A stretch of DNA of 64,000 bases from Caldimonas caldifontis (GTDB taxonomy: Bacteria > Pseudomonadota > Gammaproteobacteria > Burkholderiales > Burkholderiaceae_C): assembly GCF_002930615.1 (NCBI RefSeq), contig NZ_PSNX01000003.1, positions 62,001 to 126,000 of the forward strand. Reading direction: 5' to 3'. Every line of letters starts with the position of its first letter. Position 1 is the stretch's first letter. The notes under the pieces were generated by a model. The model searched no databases. It was not told where the DNA came from and was given only the letters and a program-made list of their open reading frames with translations. The position numbers were made by a program, and so were the translations under genes. Below, in pieces: positions 60,982 through 64,000 of this stretch.

Positions 60982-61940
60982 ACGATCGCACCCTTCTGAC
61001 CCGGGATCTCCTGGTGCTCTTCGCCCTCGCGGGCTGGGCCCTGGCCATTCCCCACTACGGCAGCGAGTTCGTGCTGTCGCTCACGCTCACCTGCCTGATG
61101 TACATCGCGCTGTCGTCGAGCTGGTCGCTGTTCTGCGGCACCACGCGCTACCTCTCGCTGGCCACCGCCGCCTTCTTCGGCATCGGTGCCTACACCAGCG
61201 CGCTGGTGCTGGAGCAGTCGTCGTGGCTGTCGGCCGTGGGCCTGGGGGCGCTGATCGCCGCGGCTGTGGCGGTGGTGATGGGGGCGGCGGTGCTGCACCT
61301 GCGCGGCACCTACTTCGCCGTGCTCACCTTCGGCATGACCGAGCTGATCCGTCACGCCATCACCTACTTCGAGAAGCAGGTGACCGGCACGGTGGGCCGT
61401 GTGCTGGTGGTGGTGCCCGAGGGCGACACGGTCTACCTCACCGTGCTGGCGCTGGCGGTGCTGGCGCTGGCCACCTCCATCGTCGTGCGGCGCAGCCGCT
61501 TTGGCCTGGCCCTGGTGGGCATCGGGGCCGACGAACAGCGTGCCCAGACCCTGGGCGTGAACACCCGGCTCGTGAAGATCGGCGGCTTTGCGCTGACCGC
61601 AGCCTTCGCCGGCGCGGTGGGTGCGGCCATGTCGGTGCGATGGACCTACATCGACCCCACCACCGTCTTCAACCCCTTCATCGGCTTCCAGACCGTGCTG
61701 ATCGCGCTCATCGGCGGTGCCGCCACGCTGTGGGGGCCGCTCATCGCCGCCATCGTCTTCAGCCTGCTGGCCGAAACCCTGCGCCTGCAGCTGCCACAGC
61801 TTTACATGATGTCGCTGGGCCTGCTGCTCATCCTGTGCGTGCTTTACCTGCCCGGCGGCCTGGCCTCACTGCGCTGGAGCACCTTCGGGGGCTGGTGGCG
61901 CGACAGCCGCGGATGGTGGAAGGAGCAGCGCCATGGCTGA
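60978..61940 (+). CDS. livM: Branched-chain amino acid-type ABC transporter permease LivM
   Basis: This 320-residue second permease starts at an ATGA overlap with livH. Family features are LSSSWSLFCGTTRYLSLATA, AAFFGIGAYTSALVL, HLRGTYFAVLTFGMTEL and ALIGGAATLWGPLIAAIVF. It overlaps livG by eight bases. The gene order H-M-G-F is standard. Confidence 0.9.
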   Translation: MNDRTLLTRDLLVLFALAGWALAIPHYGSEFVLSLTLTCLMYIALSSSWSLFCGTTRYLSLATAAFFGIGAYTSALVLEQSSWLSAVGLGALIAAAVAVVMGAAVLHLRGTYFAVLTFGMTELIRHAITYFEKQVTGTVGRVLVVVPEGDTVYLTVLALAVLALATSIVVRRSRFGLALVGIGADEQRAQTLGVNTRLVKIGGFALTAAFAGAVGAAMSVRWTYIDPTTVFNPFIGFQTVLIALIGGAATLWGPLIAAIVFSLLAETLRLQLPQLYMMSLGLLLILCVLYLPGGLASLRWSTFGGWWRDSRGWWKEQRHG

Positions 61941-62679
61941 GCTTCTGCTCGACGCCCAGGGCGTGACGGTACGCTTCGGCGGACTGGTGGCCGTTGACCA
62001 GGTCGATGCGACCTTCCACGCCGGTGAGCTGGTGGGCATCATCGGGCCCAACGGTGCGGGCAAGACCACCTTCTTCAACGCGATCTCCGGCGTGATCGCC
62101 CCCACCAGCGGACGGCTCGTGGCGCAGGGGCATGAGCTCACGGGCGCCAAGCCGCATGCCTATGCGCGGCACGGCATCGCGCGCACCTTCCAGACGCCGC
62201 GGGTGTTCGCCGAATTGCCGGTGGCCGCCAACATCGACTTCGGCCTGAAGTTTGCCGGCCGTCGCCGCACCGCCTCGTGGCTGCTGAAGGACGCGGGGAG
62301 CATCCTCAACGTGATCGGCCTGTCGGCCCAGGCCGCGCTGCCTGCCGCGGCCATCACGCCCTCGCAGCAGCGCCTGCTGGAGATCGGCATGGCGCTGGCC
62401 AGGCGGCCGCGCCTGCTGCTGCTCGACGAAGTGGCCGCCGGCCTCACCGAGGCCGAGGTGGAGAACATGGCCCAGCTCATCCGCCGACTGCGCGACGAGT
62501 TGGACCTGACCGTGGTGTGGATCGAGCACGCCGTGACCACGCTCCTGCGCCACGTCGAGTGGGTGCTGGTGCTGCACCAGGGCCGCAAGATCGCCGATGG
62601 CACGCCGGGCGAGGTGGTGCGCAACGCCGAGGTGATCGAGGCCTACCTGGGGGACGAAATGGCCGAGGCGGTGGCATGA
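61933..62679 (+). CDS. livG: Branched-chain amino acid-type ABC transporter ATPase LivG
   Basis: This 248-residue ATPase has Walker A GPNGAGKTTFFNAISG near residue 38, the LivG-type RTFQTPRVFAELPV segment, a modified signature (ITPSQQRLLEIGMALARRP, where LSxGQ is replaced by TPSQQ) and Walker B LLLLDEVAAGLTEAE. The unusual signature may reduce its ATPase activity or mark it as the weaker half of the pair with LivF. It overlaps livF by four bases. Confidence 0.9.
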   Translation: MAELLLDAQGVTVRFGGLVAVDQVDATFHAGELVGIIGPNGAGKTTFFNAISGVIAPTSGRLVAQGHELTGAKPHAYARHGIARTFQTPRVFAELPVAANIDFGLKFAGRRRTASWLLKDAGSILNVIGLSAQAALPAAAITPSQQRLLEIGMALARRPRLLLLDEVAAGLTEAEVENMAQLIRRLRDELDLTVVWIEHAVTTLLRHVEWVLVLHQGRKIADGTPGEVVRNAEVIEAYLGDEMAEAVA

Positions 62680-64000
62680 AGAACGACATTGAACAAGCCC
62701 TGGGCGCCGGCCACAGACTGGCGCACCTGAAGGTCAAGGGCCTGAGCGCCGGCTATGGCGGTTTCCTGGTGCTGCGCGACCTGAAACTCGAAGCCAGACC
62801 CGGCCTCACCGTGATCCTGGGCCCCAACGGCGCGGGCAAGACCACGCTGCTCAAGGCCATCGCCGGGCTCATCCCCCGCGCGGGCGAGGTGCTGCTCGAC
62901 GACGAAGCCCTGCCGACGGAGAAGCCCGACGAGATCGTGCGCCGCGGCCTGAGCCTGGTGCCCGAGGGCCGCCAGCTCTTTGCCCAGATGACGGTCACCG
63001 AGAACCTCGAGCTGGGTGGCTGGCTGGTGGACAAGGCCGAGCGGGCGCGCCGCCTGGCCCAGGCCTTCAAGGACTTCCCCAAGCTCGCAGAACGGGCCCA
63101 GCAACTGGCCGGCACGATGAGTGGCGGCGAGCAGCAGATGGTGGCCGTGGCGCGCGCGATGATGAGCGCCCCCCGCCTGCTGATGCTCGACGAACCATCG
63201 CTGGGCCTCGCACCACGCATGGTCGATGAACTCCTGGCCATCGCCCGTCGCATCGCCGATGCCGGCACCACGGTGCTGATGGTCGAACAGAACGTGCGCA
63301 AGGCCCTGGCGGTGGCCGACCGGGGCTATGTGCTCGAACGTGGCGTGCTCGTGGCCAGCGGCCCGGCCACGCTGCTGTCGCGCTCCACGGTGATCCGCCA
63401 GGCCTATCTGGGCGCCCCCTCGGGCGCTGCCTCCTCTTCCTCATCCTCTTCCACCGACACGAAGGAGAAGTCCATGTCCGACCTGTCCATGCTCATCAAC
63501 GGCCTGGCCGTTTCCGCCGAAAAGGGCGCCACCTTCGAACGTCGCAACCCGCTCGACGGCAGCGTGGCCACGCGCGCCCCTGCGGCCAGCACCGCCGACG
63601 CGGTGGCTGCGGTGGAGGCCGCCGCCGAAGCCTTCAAGACCTGGAGCCAGACGGGCCCCGGCGAACGCCGCGCCCTGCTGCTCAAGGCCGCCGACGCGCT
63701 GGAGGCCAAGACGCCGAAGTTCGTGGAAGCCGTGCCGGCCGAGACCGGCGCCACCGGCATGTGGGCCGGCTTCAACGTCTTCCTGGCCGCCGGCATGTTG
63801 CGCGAGGCCGCCGCCCTCACCACGCAGATCGCCGGCGAGGTGATCCCCTCCGACGTGCCCGGCTCGCTGGCCATGGGCGTGCGCCAGCCCGCCGGCGTGG
63901 TGCTGGGCATCGCCCCGTGGAACGCCCCCGTCATCCTGGGTGTGCGCGCCATCGCCACACCGCTGGCCTGCGGCAACACCGTCATCCTCAAGGGCTCCGA
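62676..64000 (+). CDS. livF: Predicted LivF ATPase-aldehyde dehydrogenase fusion (3' end outside window)
   Basis: This frame opens at an ATGA overlap with livG and stays open to the end of the window. Residues about 1-245 are a full LivF ATPase: Walker A GPNGAGKTTLLKAIAG near 49, signature MSGGEQQMVAVARAMM near 148, LLMLDEPSLGLAP near 168, and the usual terminal motif RQAYLG. Where LivF normally stops there is no stop codon; a linker with seven serines (about 250-256) leads in frame into an aldehyde dehydrogenase at residue 267. Neither other forward frame has a stop in the linker. Either a real fusion or a lost stop is possible, and the dehydrogenase also has its own ribosome binding site. 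Confidence 0.8.
   Translation, partial: MKNDIEQALGAGHRLAHLKVKGLSAGYGGFLVLRDLKLEARPGLTVILGPNGAGKTTLLKAIAGLIPRAGEVLLDDEALPTEKPDEIVRRGLSLVPEGRQLFAQMTVTENLELGGWLVDKAERARRLAQAFKDFPKLAERAQQLAGTMSGGEQQMVAVARAMMSAPRLLMLDEPSLGLAPRMVDELLAIARRIADAGTTVLMVEQNVRKALAVADRGYVLERGVLVASGPATLLSRSTVIRQAYLGAPSGAASSSSSSSTDTKEKSMSDLSMLINGLAVSAEKGATFERRNPLDGSVATRAPAASTADAVAAVEAAAEAFKTWSQTGPGERRALLLKAADALEAKTPKFVEAVPAETGATGMWAGFNVFLAAGMLREAAALTTQIAGEVIPSDVPGSLAMGVRQPAGVVLGIAPWNAPVILGVRAIATPLACGNTVILKGS
63474..64000 (+). CDS. Aldehyde dehydrogenase (vanillin/benzaldehyde-type), internal start candidate, 3' truncated
   Basis: The first 175 residues of an NAD-dependent aldehyde dehydrogenase are visible: a family-like start with LSMLINGLAVSAEKGATFER, AAAEAFKTWSQTGPGERRAL, and the nucleotide-binding IAPWNAPVILGVRAIATPLA. 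The catalytic Cys and Glu are beyond the window. It resembles the vanillin/salicylaldehyde dehydrogenase group. AAGGAG lies ten bases before the ATG at 63474, so it can be translated alone, but the same frame is continuous with livF upstream. This entry is the independent-start alternative to the fused reading. Confidence 0.75.
   Translation, partial: MSDLSMLINGLAVSAEKGATFERRNPLDGSVATRAPAASTADAVAAVEAAAEAFKTWSQTGPGERRALLLKAADALEAKTPKFVEAVPAETGATGMWAGFNVFLAAGMLREAAALTTQIAGEVIPSDVPGSLAMGVRQPAGVVLGIAPWNAPVILGVRAIATPLACGNTVILKGS

Noticed and set aside
63411-63474. Possibility that a frameshift hides a LivF stop codon in the linker
   Set aside because: I read all three forward frames over this stretch and none has a stop, so a single indel in the linker would not give a normal LivF end. 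A substitution that destroyed a stop remains possible.

Overview
This window is ordinary-looking chromosome from a high-GC (roughly two thirds G+C) Gram-negative bacterium. The gene set points to a betaproteobacterium of the order Burkholderiales, probably close to Comamonadaceae or the Rubrivivax/Leptothrix/Ideonella lineage. The signs are two single-module Gram-negative porins, an Aap-type and a Liv-type amino acid transporter, a TRAP receptor, malate synthase G, an isoquinoline-oxidoreductase-type molybdoenzyme and the lptA-lptB-rpoN order. I see no rRNA, tRNA, transposase, integrase, phage gene or CRISPR array. Coding density is very high, and many neighbours overlap by 1, 4 or 8 bases.

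Layout. 1-3935: general L-amino acid ABC transporter (aapJ, 5' truncated, then aapQ, aapM, aapP). 4071-6517: fatty-acyl-CoA ligase and MTA/SAH nucleosidase. 6496-13770 (minus strand): argS, a SPOR protein, dsbA, lptA, lptB, rpoN and a THUMP-type RNA methyltransferase. 13866-20735: a Ser/Thr kinase fused to a cyclic-nucleotide-binding-like domain, a LysR regulator with a DUF2214 membrane protein, divergent malate synthase G, a HIT protein, a DksA-like zinc protein and a class II glutamine amidotransferase. 20743-30088: porin, two-subunit molybdenum hydroxylase, pyrF, orphan TRAP receptor, GntR regulator, CynX-type permease and purB. 30158-38932: M48 protease with a DUF898 membrane protein, glutathione transferase, a response regulator/sensor kinase pair, a SEC-C protein, a TPR methyltransferase and an aminotransferase. 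39329-48440: second porin with a strong terminator, metallo-hydrolase, AI-2E permease, M48 protease with an AmpG-like permease, diguanylate cyclase, EamA permease, thioredoxin 2 and flavin reductase. 48526-57557 (minus strand): exonuclease III, then an exopolysaccharide/O-antigen block with the complete dTDP-L-rhamnose set (rfbB, D, A, C), a WecG-family glycosyltransferase carrying a STAS domain, and manC-gmd-rmd for GDP-6-deoxy-mannose sugars. 57662-64000: AraC regulator divergent from a Liv-type ABC transporter whose last ATPase reads through, in frame and without a stop, into an aldehyde dehydrogenase cut by the window end.

How the genes work together. Three envelope programmes are visible: LPS transport and disulfide formation, nucleotide-sugar supply for surface polysaccharide, and envelope proteases with associated permeases. 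Two amino-acid-type ABC importers and one TRAP receptor provide uptake. The most unusual items are the predicted LivF-aldehyde dehydrogenase fusion at 62676-64000, the WecG-STAS fusion, the kinase-cNMP-domain protein, and several palindromic intergenic sites: in the lptA leader, upstream of the aminotransferase, and a similar motif at the second porin and at the Liv operon.
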